Below the pieces are notes generated by a model that was not told the DNA's origin, made no database searches, and saw only the letters and a list, made by a program, of their open reading frames with translations. A program made the translations under genes and the position numbers. This document shows, piece after piece, positions 40,018-47,912 of a stretch of 64,000 nucleotides of DNA (position 1 is the first letter of the stretch; each line of letters begins with the position of its first letter). Source of the DNA: G965279355 sp965279355 (lineage in GTDB: Bacteria > Pseudomonadota > Alphaproteobacteria > CACIAM-22H2). Location of the stretch: NCBI GenBank assembly GCA_965279355.1, contig OZ257155.1, positions 3,658,001-3,722,000 on the forward strand, given 5' to 3'.

Positions 40018-40041
40018 CGCCGCGGAGAAAGCCCCGCGGCG
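40018..40041 (-). promoter_or_regulatory. Leader hairpin with following T-run upstream of rplU
   Basis: On the minus strand an 8-bp perfect stem (CGCCGCGG and CCGCGGCG, 8-base loop) is followed by CATTTCTTTTTG, then the rplU ATG about 35 bases downstream of the stem. The arrangement resembles an attenuator, possibly used for autogenous control of rplU-rpmA. No L21-binding site can be recognised by eye. Confidence 0.5.
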
Positions 40042-40051
40042 AGAACGCGGC

Positions 40052-40079
40052 ACTATAGCCACGCGCGACCCCGTGTCAA
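40052..40079 (-). promoter_or_regulatory. Sigma70-type promoter of rplU-rpmA
   Basis: Reading the minus strand, TTGACA (40074-40079) is followed after 16 bases by TATAGT (40052-40057). Both hexamers match the consensus closely. Transcription would start near 40045, just before the leader hairpin. The strength fits a ribosomal protein operon. Confidence 0.85.
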
Positions 40080-40084
40080 CCGAA

Positions 40085-40319
40085 TTTGCCCCGAGGCGCC
40101 GGACTCGGAGACTCCTAATTCCTTGGTTTGAAAAGGTAATCTGGACCCTCGCGGTATTACCGGGCGGACCCGTCCGAAGTAAGGAATAAGCGCTGCGCGG
40201 GGGTGTTTCCACAGGGGACAGGCTTTGCATCTTCGGCGCAGTCCCGCCCCCTGATCCTGAGGGCTGCGCCGTTCTAGGCCGGCCGGCGTGCTCCTAGGCC
40301 CGCTCGCCGGCCTTTTTTA
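40085..40319 (+). ncRNA. Candidate small RNA ending in an orphan terminator
   Basis: This stretch lies upstream of both the minus-strand rplU promoter and the + strand lipoprotein gene. It ends with a classic + strand terminator at 40281-40319 (stem GGCCGGCG and CGCCGGCC, then TTTTTT), yet no coding frame feeds it. Further hairpins precede it: GGTAAT/ATTACC (40135-40161) and GGCGCAG-CCC/GGG-CTGCGCC with one bulged T (40235-40270). It is best explained as a structured RNA. I could not match it to 6S, SRP, tmRNA or RNase P RNA by eye, and no clear + promoter was found. Confidence 0.4.
40281..40319 (+). terminator. Rho-independent terminator without an upstream gene
   Basis: Stem GGCCGGCG (40281-40288) pairs with CGCCGGCC (40305-40312), followed by six T. 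It reads in the + direction. The closest + strand coding region upstream is dnaE2, over 6 kb away and already followed by opposing genes. It would also insulate the lipoprotein gene at 40391. Confidence 0.85.
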
Positions 40320-40390
40320 TGGCACGGGCGATGGGCGCCGGCACCCGAATCATGTTATAGGACAAAAGGTTGCGGGAATAAGGAGGCGCC

Positions 40391-40804
40391 ATGCGCCGCG
40401 GAACTGCGATTGCCCTGGGCTTGACCACGCTCCTTCTCTTGGCGGGGTGCGACCACATGGCCATGAGTACGCACCGTGCGGCGATCCCGGCGCATCGGGT
40501 CGTCGACACGCCTCTGGGGCCTGTGCTCGCCACCAACCGGGGCATCACTCTTTATACGTTCGCCAATGACACCATGCCTGGCATGGCAACCTGCACTGCT
40601 GCGTGCTCGACCAACTGGCCGCCGTTGGTGGCTCTGAACGATGCGGTGCCGACCGGAAAATGGAGCGTGGCGCAGCGCCCGGACGGCCTCAAGCAATGGG
40701 CCTATGACGGAAAGCCGCTTTACGGCTGGCACGAGGATAAGAAGGCCGGCGATACGATGGGCGAGGGGAAGCTCAACGGCGTCTGGCGGGTGGCGCGCCC
40801 CTGA
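40391..40804 (+). CDS. Small lipoprotein with Yx(FWY)xxD repeats
   Basis: A 137-residue predicted lipoprotein. The signal peptide LGLTTLLLLAGC ends at a lipobox cysteine. The body belongs to the COG4315-type family, with paired motifs GITLYTFANDT and KPLYGWHEDKKAGD, plus two cysteines in TCTAACSTNWPPL. A third motif (KQWAYDGKPLYGW) completes the repeat. Function is unknown; the family is often found in envelope stress or metal contexts. AGGAGG lies just before the ATG. It follows the orphan terminator and precedes tRNA-Ser on the other strand, so it is probably monocistronic. Confidence 0.85.
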   Translation: MRRGTAIALGLTTLLLLAGCDHMAMSTHRAAIPAHRVVDTPLGPVLATNRGITLYTFANDTMPGMATCTAACSTNWPPLVALNDAVPTGKWSVAQRPDGLKQWAYDGKPLYGWHEDKKAGDTMGEGKLNGVWRVARP

Positions 40805-40816
40805 GGGGCAAGAGGA

Positions 40817-40906
40817 TGGCGGACAGGGTGGGATTCGAACCCACGATACCATTGCTGGTATACCGGTTTTCGAGACCGGCGCCTTCAGCCACTCGGCCAC
40901 CTGTCC
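40817..40906 (-). tRNA. tRNA-Ser(CGA)
   Basis: On the minus strand the acceptor stem GGACAGG pairs with CCTGTCC. The discriminator base is G, as expected for serine tRNA, and CCA is encoded. The anticodon stem-loop reads CCGGTCTCGAAAACCGG, with anticodon CGA for codon UCG. The long variable arm (ATACCA-GCAA-TGGTAT) and the T-loop TTCGAAT are present. It is 90 bases long including CCA. Confidence 0.97.
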
Positions 40907-41014
40907 GCAGGAAGAGGCGTATCTTTCAGGCTGAAGCGGCGCGGACCCTAACGTAAGCACCTTCGCCCCGCAACTCCGCCGCGCGGACGAGTCTTCTGGT
41001 CGGGCTCCGGCCCT

Positions 41015-42397
41015 TCAATCCAGCTCACGATAGTCGGGCGGCGCGATGTCCAGGAACTGCCCGTTGCGGACAATCAGGCGGTCGGCCTGCGGTCGGGCGA
41101 GAAGCTCGCTGTAGCGCCGCGCGGCAAAGAGAATAAAGCTGGCGGGGCCACCGCGCTTCAATCGTCCCGCATCCTTGAAGCCCATTAAATCGGCCGGCAC
41201 CTTCGCGATCGAGGCGATCCAGTCCGAATAGGGCCGGTCGAGCTGGCCGATGAGGGATGCCATGAAGAACGACGACAGAAGGTCCTGGTCGCCATAAGTG
41301 TAAAAATAATCGCGGCAATTGTCGGTCCCAATGGCGACCGGCGTGCCGCCCGCGCGCAGTTCCTGGAGCAGGGTGATGCCGCGCCACCGCGGCGTGCGGC
41401 CGGGCGTACGATCCTGCAGATAGAGATTGCAGTGAGGGAGGGTAACGACGGCGAGACCCGCGTCCCGGCAGAGCTGAAGCGTGATCCCGGTTTCTTCCTC
41501 CGGCCGGACGCCCAGCGAGCAGCAATGCCCGCAGACGACCGTTCGCTTGAAGCCGGTCGTCTCGATCGCGTGCGCCACGATATCGAGGCACCGCGAGGTT
41601 GGGTCGCCGGTTTCGTCGACATGGAGGTCGACGTCGAGATCGCGCTCGATCGCCAGACGGAAGACAGCCTCGACCGCCTGCGCCATTTCAGGGCCGCCCG
41701 CGCCATGACCTTTTCCCGACAGCCGAGTGACGGCGCCCAGCACGCCACCATGCTTCGCGACACGGTCGGCGACATCGCGGCCGTACTCGCGCAGGTAATT
41801 GTCGATCGGTAGCAAGGCCGACCCCTGCAGGGCGATCCGTCCCTGCCAGCGGTCGCGCAGACGGGCGAACACGCGCCACGACAGATCGGCCTGCTCCGGC
41901 AGGGTATCGAGATGGGTGCGCAGCGCGGCGGTGCCGTGCGCCTCGGCGCAGCGTAATGCGAACTCCATCCGCTTTTCGAGATCGGCTTCCCGCCAGGTCT
42001 CGCCGCGTGCAATGGCGGCACTACGAAATCCGTCGCGCGCCTTCACCGCACCGAAATGCGTGCCTTCGGGATTGGGCGCGATATCGACCACATGTCCCAT
42101 ATCGAGATGCGTATGCAGGTCGGCGAGCAGCGGAAAGAGAATCCGGTCCCCGCCGGCGACGCCGTCGGGGATGCTGCCGGGGGCAGCGAGCTCGGCAACA
42201 CGCCCGCCACGGACAACAAGATCGAAGCTGGCCAGCCCCTCTGCATCGACGGGGAGGCTTTCGCCGGTGAGGTCGAGTATGGCGGCGGGTGCCCGGACGC
42301 GGGAGAGAGTGAAGTCCCGGGCGGTGGCCGCGCCGAACTGCTCCTTGAAGGCGGATTGGGTCACGTCCGGAATCCTGTATCGCTGAGGGGAAGCCAC
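41015..42397 (-). CDS. Amidohydrolase (cytosine deaminase-like)
   Basis: A 460-residue amidohydrolase-superfamily deaminase or hydrolase acting on a ring C-N bond. The metal motif HxH is in LLADLHTHLDMGH. Further metal and catalytic residues are in VDLHVDETGDP, KRTVVCGHCCSLG and GTDNCRDYFYTYGDQD, matching cytosine deaminase-type enzymes. Substrate could be cytosine, isoguanine, creatinine or another heterocycle. The GTG start lies inside the end of the upstream amidohydrolase gene (37-base overlap), so the pair is cotranslated. No cytosine permease gene is adjacent. Confidence 0.85.
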   Translation of the reverse strand: MASPQRYRIPDVTQSAFKEQFGAATARDFTLSRVRAPAAILDLTGESLPVDAEGLASFDLVVRGGRVAELAAPGSIPDGVAGGDRILFPLLADLHTHLDMGHVVDIAPNPEGTHFGAVKARDGFRSAAIARGETWREADLEKRMEFALRCAEAHGTAALRTHLDTLPEQADLSWRVFARLRDRWQGRIALQGSALLPIDNYLREYGRDVADRVAKHGGVLGAVTRLSGKGHGAGGPEMAQAVEAVFRLAIERDLDVDLHVDETGDPTSRCLDIVAHAIETTGFKRTVVCGHCCSLGVRPEEETGITLQLCRDAGLAVVTLPHCNLYLQDRTPGRTPRWRGITLLQELRAGGTPVAIGTDNCRDYFYTYGDQDLLSSFFMASLIGQLDRPYSDWIASIAKVPADLMGFKDAGRLKRGGPASFILFAARRYSELLARPQADRLIVRNGQFLDIAPPDYRELD

Positions 42398-43920
42398 GGC
42401 TTCGTGTCGAGCCGCTTTTCGTGCCGCCGGTAGTGGTCGCCGATATGCACGAGCAGTCGTTCGACCGCTTCATGATGAGAACGATCGTCAATACGGGTGC
42501 GGCGGGCATCTTCGACGACGCGCGCGACAATCGCGTCGCGATCGACCAGCGGGAATTTTCCATCGCGATAGATGATCCGGCCTCCGACCATCGTCATGGA
42601 CACATCGGAGCCGAGCGCGCGTGCATAAAGGGCCGTCGCTAGATCGATATCGGGATCGAGATACACGCCGAGGATCCGATCCAGCGAAACGGCGATGATG
42701 TCGGCATCCATGCCGACCGCCAGCGTGCCGGTCCGGTCACCCAGAAGCATCGCCCCGGCGCCGGCCTCGGTGGTCATGCGCTGATAGGCGCGGGGTCCGG
42801 GTGGGGGATCGCCGTTCCACAGCGGCGAGCGGGCGAGGTTCATCGCCAGCCGCGCTTCCTTGAAGAGATCCTCATCGTCGTTGAGGGTCGTGCTGTCGCT
42901 GCCCAGCGCCACGGTTACGCCCGCATTCAGGTAGTGCGCCAGCGGTGCGATACCGGCCCGTAGCCGCAGGTTGGACCCGGGATTGCGTACCAGCGTGACG
43001 CGGTTCGCGACCACGCGGTCGACATCGTCGGCGGTCAGCCAGACGGCATGCGCCAGCGACAGGCGATGCGACAGGACGCCCAGCGCTTCGAGATGCTTCA
43101 GAAATCCCTCCGGGTAGTCGGCAGCGAGCGCGACTGCCTGGGCATGCGATTCCAGCCCATGCATATGGATGGCGACGTTGCGCTGCGCCGCGTTTCCGGC
43201 AAGCTCGACGAGCAGTTGGTCGGACACCCACTGCGGACCGGCCGGCGCATAGGCAAAGGAAATGAGTTTGCTGTCCGCATATTCGCGCTGGAGCGTCTCC
43301 ATGACCCGGATCGTCGCGGCGGCGTCGCCGGCATAGAGCGGCGGCTGCGTCGGATCGCCGACGAGCGTTCGCAGATCGGCGGGAAGGCTCTGCAGGAACG
43401 CATCCTGTCGTCCGTCGGGATAGACCAGTTCGCCGCGGTCGCGCGCGCCAAGCCCGACCATGGCCCGCATGCCGACAGACTCGTAGGCGCGGGCAAACGA
43501 ACGGATCTCCTGGGCGAAATCGCCGGTCCCGTAGGGCGTGTTGGCGTGAATGGTGGAGGTCACGCCGTTGGCCGCCATCTCGAACGCCGCCAGTGCCGTC
43601 ATCCAGTATGGATCGAAGCTGCCGCGACGGCGCATGCGCCCAAGCCACAATTCGAGGACGTCGTCGGGAAAGCCGAGCTGAATCGGCGTCAGGCCTTCGC
43701 CGTGCTGGTGCGCGTTGACGAAGCCGGGCATCAGCACGTGGTTCTTGAGGTCGATCAGCTCGGCGGAGCGATTGGCCGCGACGATGTCGGCTGCCTGCCC
43801 GATCGCACGAATGACGCCGTCTTCGATCAGAATAGCGTTGTCGGCCCCCAGGCCCTCGCGGTGCATAACGGCTTCGGCCTGCAGAACGACAGCCATGCTT
43901 TTTTCAGTACGCGCGGTCAT
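42361..43920 (-). CDS. Amidohydrolase (AtzA/TrzA/SAH-deaminase-like)
   Basis: A 519-residue amidohydrolase of the subgroup that includes chlorohydrolases and S-adenosylhomocysteine or 8-oxoguanine deaminases. The metal-binding motif is MPGFVNAHQHGEGL. Later residues include AIHMHGLESHAQAV, the conserved SLAHAVWLT and ALGSDSTTLNDDEDLFKEARLAM. It is about 40-60 residues longer than typical relatives. GGGAG lies 5 bases before the ATG. It overlaps the second amidohydrolase gene by 37 bases and is divergent from the Rieske oxygenase gene. A heterocyclic amine substrate is a reasonable guess. Confidence 0.85.
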   Translation of the reverse strand: MTARTEKSMAVVLQAEAVMHREGLGADNAILIEDGVIRAIGQAADIVAANRSAELIDLKNHVLMPGFVNAHQHGEGLTPIQLGFPDDVLELWLGRMRRRGSFDPYWMTALAAFEMAANGVTSTIHANTPYGTGDFAQEIRSFARAYESVGMRAMVGLGARDRGELVYPDGRQDAFLQSLPADLRTLVGDPTQPPLYAGDAAATIRVMETLQREYADSKLISFAYAPAGPQWVSDQLLVELAGNAAQRNVAIHMHGLESHAQAVALAADYPEGFLKHLEALGVLSHRLSLAHAVWLTADDVDRVVANRVTLVRNPGSNLRLRAGIAPLAHYLNAGVTVALGSDSTTLNDDEDLFKEARLAMNLARSPLWNGDPPPGPRAYQRMTTEAGAGAMLLGDRTGTLAVGMDADIIAVSLDRILGVYLDPDIDLATALYARALGSDVSMTMVGGRIIYRDGKFPLVDRDAIVARVVEDARRTRIDDRSHHEAVERLLVHIGDHYRRHEKRLDTKPWLPLSDTGFRT

Positions 43921-44310
43921 TCGGCTCCCGTGCGAATATCGCGATGCGGCGCATGTCGATATTCGGCGGCTTTATGAGTTTCGTGCGCGTTCAGCAAGCA
44001 ACGCATATGCCACTGGTATCAGGCGTGTGACGCGCTATTTGGCGATGGCACCACGTTCTGCTCGTGCATTCGGCAACTGCCGCGCCTGCTTGTCCAAGAT
44101 TTCGGCGTGCTCCGCCGAAGGAGACGCAATACGCTGGAAACGGTGGCGATCGATCAGGCTCGCTGCACGAAGTTATGGCACAGCAATTGCGACCGCCTTC
44201 GCCGGTGACCGCGTTCTTCGAGAGCGGCAGTGGAGGCTTTGTGATGCGCGGATTGAGAGTTGCACTTCTGTCGATCTCTGGGATCGGCCGAACTGAACGA
44301 GGCCCAGGTC
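43921..44310. other. Divergent intergenic region between amidohydrolase and Rieske oxygenase genes
   Basis: This 390-base gap contains no supportable gene; short open frames lack start context. It contains a sigma54-type promoter match on the + strand at 44176-44190. It would also hold the promoter of the amidohydrolase pair on the other strand. Confidence 0.5.
44176..44190 (+). promoter_or_regulatory. Sigma54-type -24/-12 promoter match
   Basis: TGGCACAGCAATTGC has the invariant GG and GC of a sigma54 promoter at the correct 10-base spacing, with full TGGCAC and TTGC elements. It lies about 120 bases upstream of the Rieske oxygenase start and points toward it. Such promoters need an enhancer-binding activator, and none is encoded in the window. 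Confidence 0.45.
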
Positions 44311-45663
44311 GTGCGTAACACCACCAAATTCGGCGGCTATTTCGTCCGTCCCAGTCCGCTTTCGGATGAGGACATGCTGCGGGTGGGGCAGGGGACGCCC
44401 GGCGGGGAGTATCTGCGCCGTTTCTGGCATCCGATCGCCATGGTCGAGGAGCTCAAGGATCGGCCGATGCCGATCCGTGTCATGGGCGAGGACCTCGTGC
44501 TGTTCCGCGATCTGTCCGGGCGCGTCGGATTGCTGCACCGGCATTGCAGCCATCGCGGGACGTCGCTGGAATTCGGCCGCATCGCCGAGCGCGGTATTCG
44601 CTGCTGCTATCACGGCTGGCACTACGACATCGACGGTACGATCCTCGACACGCCGGGCGAGCCGGAGAACAGCCGCCTGAAGAATGCGCTTTGCCACGGG
44701 GCCTATCAGACCCGTGAATTCTGGGGGCTGATCTTCGCGTATATGGGGCCGCCGGAGGAGACACCGGCATTTCCGATCCTCGATACGTTCAATTACCCTG
44801 ACGGCAACAAGCTCGTTCCCTACAAGCTCCAGCAGCCGTCGAACTGGCTGCAGTCGCACGAGAACGGTATCGATTCGATTCATTCGGCGTTTCTGCACGC
44901 CGGTTACGGCCTGAGTTTCACACCGGTCTTTTCAGCCCTGCCGACCATTGACTTCTTCGAGACGCCGATCGGCGTGCTGGGCATCGCGGTCCGGCGCTGG
45001 AAGGAGAATCTCTATGTGCGGGCGAGCGACGTTTATGTGCCGAACTTGGCCCAGTTCGGGTCCGGCACAATCAACGGCGAGTACGAAAAATTTGCTTTCG
45101 TCTCATGGACGACACGCTGGACCGTTCCCATCGACGACGTGAACTGCTGGACCATCGGGTTGCGCCACATCAACAGGGTGATGGACCCGCTCGGCGAGAG
45201 CGATCTCAGCCAGATCGGTTTCGAGAAGGTCGACTTGCCGGGTCAGACCGGAGACCGGTCGTACGACGAACGCCAGCGGGAGCCGGGCGACTACGATGCG
45301 CAGGTGTCGCAGGGGGCCATCGCCAACCATACGCGCGAGAATCTCGGCACCACGGATCGCGGCATTGCCATGCTGCGCCGCCAGTTGCGCGCGAATATCG
45401 AAGCGCTCGCGAAAGGGGTGAAGCCTGCGCTTCCACGCTTCGACGGCGACAGTACGCCGACTTATATCCACGAAATCGTGCTGCGCGTGCCGCCCCAGCC
45501 GGGCGGAGACGATATGGCGCTGCGTCAGGCCTTCGGCCGCGAGGTGGCCAAGATCGTGATAGAGAGCGGCAATCTGCCGGTGGCGGAGCGCCGGGTCGAG
45601 GTGGAGCGCCGGGTGCGTGCGCTGTCCTTCTTCGAAGCACCTGTTCCGGCCACGGCGAAGTAG
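44311..45663 (+). CDS. Rieske [2Fe-2S] aromatic-ring-hydroxylating type oxygenase, large subunit
   Basis: A 450-residue Rieske non-heme iron oxygenase of the phthalate/vanillate-demethylase-like type. The Rieske cluster ligands are Cys79-x-His81 in RHCSHRG and Cys98-x2-His101 in RCCYHGW. The mononuclear iron site is in HENGIDSIHSAFLHAG (Asp, His, His; residues about 185-200). I chose the GTG at 44311, with GAGG 8 bases upstream, over a TTG at 44260. No small subunit, ferredoxin or reductase gene is nearby, so its electron donor must come from elsewhere. It is the first gene of the + strand oxidative series. Confidence 0.9.
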   Translation: MRNTTKFGGYFVRPSPLSDEDMLRVGQGTPGGEYLRRFWHPIAMVEELKDRPMPIRVMGEDLVLFRDLSGRVGLLHRHCSHRGTSLEFGRIAERGIRCCYHGWHYDIDGTILDTPGEPENSRLKNALCHGAYQTREFWGLIFAYMGPPEETPAFPILDTFNYPDGNKLVPYKLQQPSNWLQSHENGIDSIHSAFLHAGYGLSFTPVFSALPTIDFFETPIGVLGIAVRRWKENLYVRASDVYVPNLAQFGSGTINGEYEKFAFVSWTTRWTVPIDDVNCWTIGLRHINRVMDPLGESDLSQIGFEKVDLPGQTGDRSYDERQREPGDYDAQVSQGAIANHTRENLGTTDRGIAMLRRQLRANIEALAKGVKPALPRFDGDSTPTYIHEIVLRVPPQPGGDDMALRQAFGREVAKIVIESGNLPVAERRVEVERRVRALSFFEAPVPATAK

Positions 45664-45670
45664 TCGTTCC

Positions 45671-46702
45671 ATGACATCAAAGGCAGCGAAAACGGCGCGC
45701 CTGCACGCGCATTTTGAGAACCTGACCAGCAAGCCACCGGTCTTCCACATCACGCGCGAACGGCTGACGTCGGCCATGTCGCGCCATGCCGACGTGGCGA
45801 AGAATATCCACATCACCCACGGCTCCGACCTGAAGGAACTGCACAAAGTTCTGCCGAAGGTTGAGGTCCTGGTGACGTCCTATGACGTGCTGACCCATGA
45901 CAAGTTTCCGTTCGATACGCTTGCGGAGGCAGCGCCTCGGTTGAAGTGGATTTTTCTGAGCAGCGCCGGGATCGAGAAGCTGCTGCCGCTGGACTGGTTG
46001 CCGCCCGGCGTGAAACTGATCAATGCGCGCGGCGCGCATCGCAAGAAGGCCGCCGAGTTCGCGCAGATGTCGCTGCTGATGCTGAACATCCAGCTGCCGC
46101 GCATGGTCACCAACCAGAAGAACGCGCACTGGAATTCGATCTTCACGTCGTCGATTGCCGGTCGGACGCTGTGCCTGGTCGGTCTCGGCAATCTCGGCAG
46201 CGTGTTCGCGGCGCAGGCCAAGCGCCTCGGCATGAAGGTCATCGGTGTGCGCCGGACCGGCAAGCCGCATCGCCACGTCGACCGCATGCTGCCGCTGGCG
46301 AAGCTGAAGCAGGCCTTCGCGGCGGCCGATTTTGTCGTACTCACGGCGCCGCTGACCGGCGATACGAAGCATCTGGTGGGCGACAAAGAATTCGCCGCGA
46401 TGAAGCCCGGCACGATGTTCATGAATGTCGGGCGGGGCGGGGTGATCGATACCGCGGCGCTGATCCGGTCTCTACGCAGCGGGCATCTCGGCGGCGCCAT
46501 TCTTGACGTCTACCCGCAGGAGCCGCTGCCCGGCAGCCACCCGCTCTGGAAGGCGCCGAACCTCATCATGATTCCCCATGTCGCGATGGACGACATCGAC
46601 CGGTTTCTGTCGCACTGCCTCGACATTGCGTTCGAGAACCTGCGCCGCACCCTGGCCGGTCGGCCGCTCCGGAACGTTGTCCGGCCATCCCTGGGGTATT
46701 GA
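45671..46702 (+). CDS. D-2-hydroxyacid dehydrogenase family protein
   Basis: An NAD(P)-dependent 2-hydroxyacid dehydrogenase of 343 residues. The nucleotide-binding motif is VGLGNLGSVFAAQAKRLGMK. Catalytic residues are the Arg in NVGRGGVID, the Glu in YPQEPLPGSHPLW and the His in IPHVAMDD. The GHGLG-type N-terminal half is more divergent, so the substrate could be a bulky 2-oxo or 2-hydroxy acid. The ATG at 45671, eight bases after the Rieske stop, was chosen; the frame is open further upstream only by overlap. It ends 38 bases before an IPNS-like dioxygenase gene. Confidence 0.9.
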   Translation: MTSKAAKTARLHAHFENLTSKPPVFHITRERLTSAMSRHADVAKNIHITHGSDLKELHKVLPKVEVLVTSYDVLTHDKFPFDTLAEAAPRLKWIFLSSAGIEKLLPLDWLPPGVKLINARGAHRKKAAEFAQMSLLMLNIQLPRMVTNQKNAHWNSIFTSSIAGRTLCLVGLGNLGSVFAAQAKRLGMKVIGVRRTGKPHRHVDRMLPLAKLKQAFAAADFVVLTAPLTGDTKHLVGDKEFAAMKPGTMFMNVGRGGVIDTAALIRSLRSGHLGGAILDVYPQEPLPGSHPLWKAPNLIMIPHVAMDDIDRFLSHCLDIAFENLRRTLAGRPLRNVVRPSLGY

Positions 46703-46740
46703 ATCGGTTCGATAGAAACGGAATCCAGGGCGAGGACGCA

Positions 46741-47754
46741 ATGGCGACTTCAGGCATACCGATCATCGACATCGCTCCCTTTCTGAACGGCAACGCCGAC
46801 GAGAAGCTGCGTGTCGCCGGCGCTTTTGGGAAAGCGTTCGAAGAGGTCGGGTTTGCGGCGGTGGTCGGCCACGGCGTCCCGGAGGACCTCCGCCAGTCGA
46901 TTTTCAGGACGGCGCGCGCCTTTTTCGACCTCCCGGTCGAGGAGAAGGCCCGCTCATCGCTGCCGAGCCGCATCAAGGATCGCGGCTATCTTGCGCTGGG
47001 GGTCGAGAGCGTCGCCAAGACGCGCAATGCCGAAGCGCCGCCGGATCTCTGCGAAGCGTTGATGTTCATGGCCATGCACCAGGAGCCCGCGACGCTTCCG
47101 AGCGGCGGCGTGAGCGAGGTCACCGGCAATATGTATCCGGCCCGGCCAGCGGATCTTGGCGAAATCTATCGTCGCTATTTTCTTACCGTCCGCCGGCTTG
47201 CCGACGATCTGATGCGGATATCCGCCGTCGCGCTTGGGCTGCCGGAGGCGTATTTCGTCCCCTTCATGGATCGGCGTACCAGCCGGCTGCGGACGATCCA
47301 CTATCCCGACCAGAAGGAGGAGCCGCTCCCGGGACAGCTGCGCTATGGCGCTCATTCCGATTACGGCAGCCTGACGATTCTCCTTCAGGACAACGCGCCT
47401 GGCGGACTTCAGGTTTCCCGCGACGACGGGTCGTGGACGGATGTCAGACCCATCCCGGGGTCCTTCATCATCAATATCGGCGACCTGATGGCGCGCTGGA
47501 CCAACGATCGCTGGCGCTCGACCCTCCATCGGGTGGCGAACCCGCCGCGCGATGCCTCAGGCTCGACGCGTCGCATGTCGGTCGCATTTTTCTCCGGGAC
47601 CAATGACGACGCGATGATCGAATGTCTGCCGACCTGCCGGGACGAAAACGCTCCGGCGAAATACCGGCCGGTTCGTGCATCGGATCACGTCCGCGAAAAA
47701 TACGATGTCTCGATGATCGAGGCCGACCGCAGTCCCGCCGACGCACCGGGGTAA
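46741..47754 (+). CDS. Fe(II)/2-oxoglutarate-type dioxygenase, IPNS-like (first copy)
   Basis: A 337-residue member of the isopenicillin N synthase/2-oxoglutarate oxygenase superfamily. N-terminal DIOX_N segments are PIIDIAPFLNG and VGFAAVVGHGVP. The iron ligands are His205 and Asp207 in YGAHSDYGSLT and His263 in STLHRVANPP. The 2-oxoglutarate or carboxylate-binding pair R-x-S is in TRRMSVAFF. GAGGAC lies just before the ATG. It is clearly paralogous to the gene at 50444-51439. Substrate is not inferable. Confidence 0.9.
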   Translation: MATSGIPIIDIAPFLNGNADEKLRVAGAFGKAFEEVGFAAVVGHGVPEDLRQSIFRTARAFFDLPVEEKARSSLPSRIKDRGYLALGVESVAKTRNAEAPPDLCEALMFMAMHQEPATLPSGGVSEVTGNMYPARPADLGEIYRRYFLTVRRLADDLMRISAVALGLPEAYFVPFMDRRTSRLRTIHYPDQKEEPLPGQLRYGAHSDYGSLTILLQDNAPGGLQVSRDDGSWTDVRPIPGSFIINIGDLMARWTNDRWRSTLHRVANPPRDASGSTRRMSVAFFSGTNDDAMIECLPTCRDENAPAKYRPVRASDHVREKYDVSMIEADRSPADAPG

Positions 47755-47912
47755 CCGGCCTCGTTGCTGGAAATTGCCGGGAGCCTGCGAATAATTGAAA
47801 ATGCCGGGCCATTGCTCCGCAATTGGCCGTCGATGCGAGCGGGCCGAGGCAGTTCCATGGCGCGGCGGTTGCATCAATATCCCGACAAATTTCGCCTTGA
47901 GGGAGAAGTCCT

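Noticed and set aside
40085..40319. Naming the candidate RNA as 6S RNA
   Set aside because: Some segments (GGACCCGTCCGAAG) recall 6S, but the order of elements and the closing stem do not fit. Left as unnamed.
43921..44310. Short open frames (up to 84 codons) between the amidohydrolase and Rieske genes
   Set aside because: No ribosome-binding site, no recognisable domain, and they overlap the likely promoter region.
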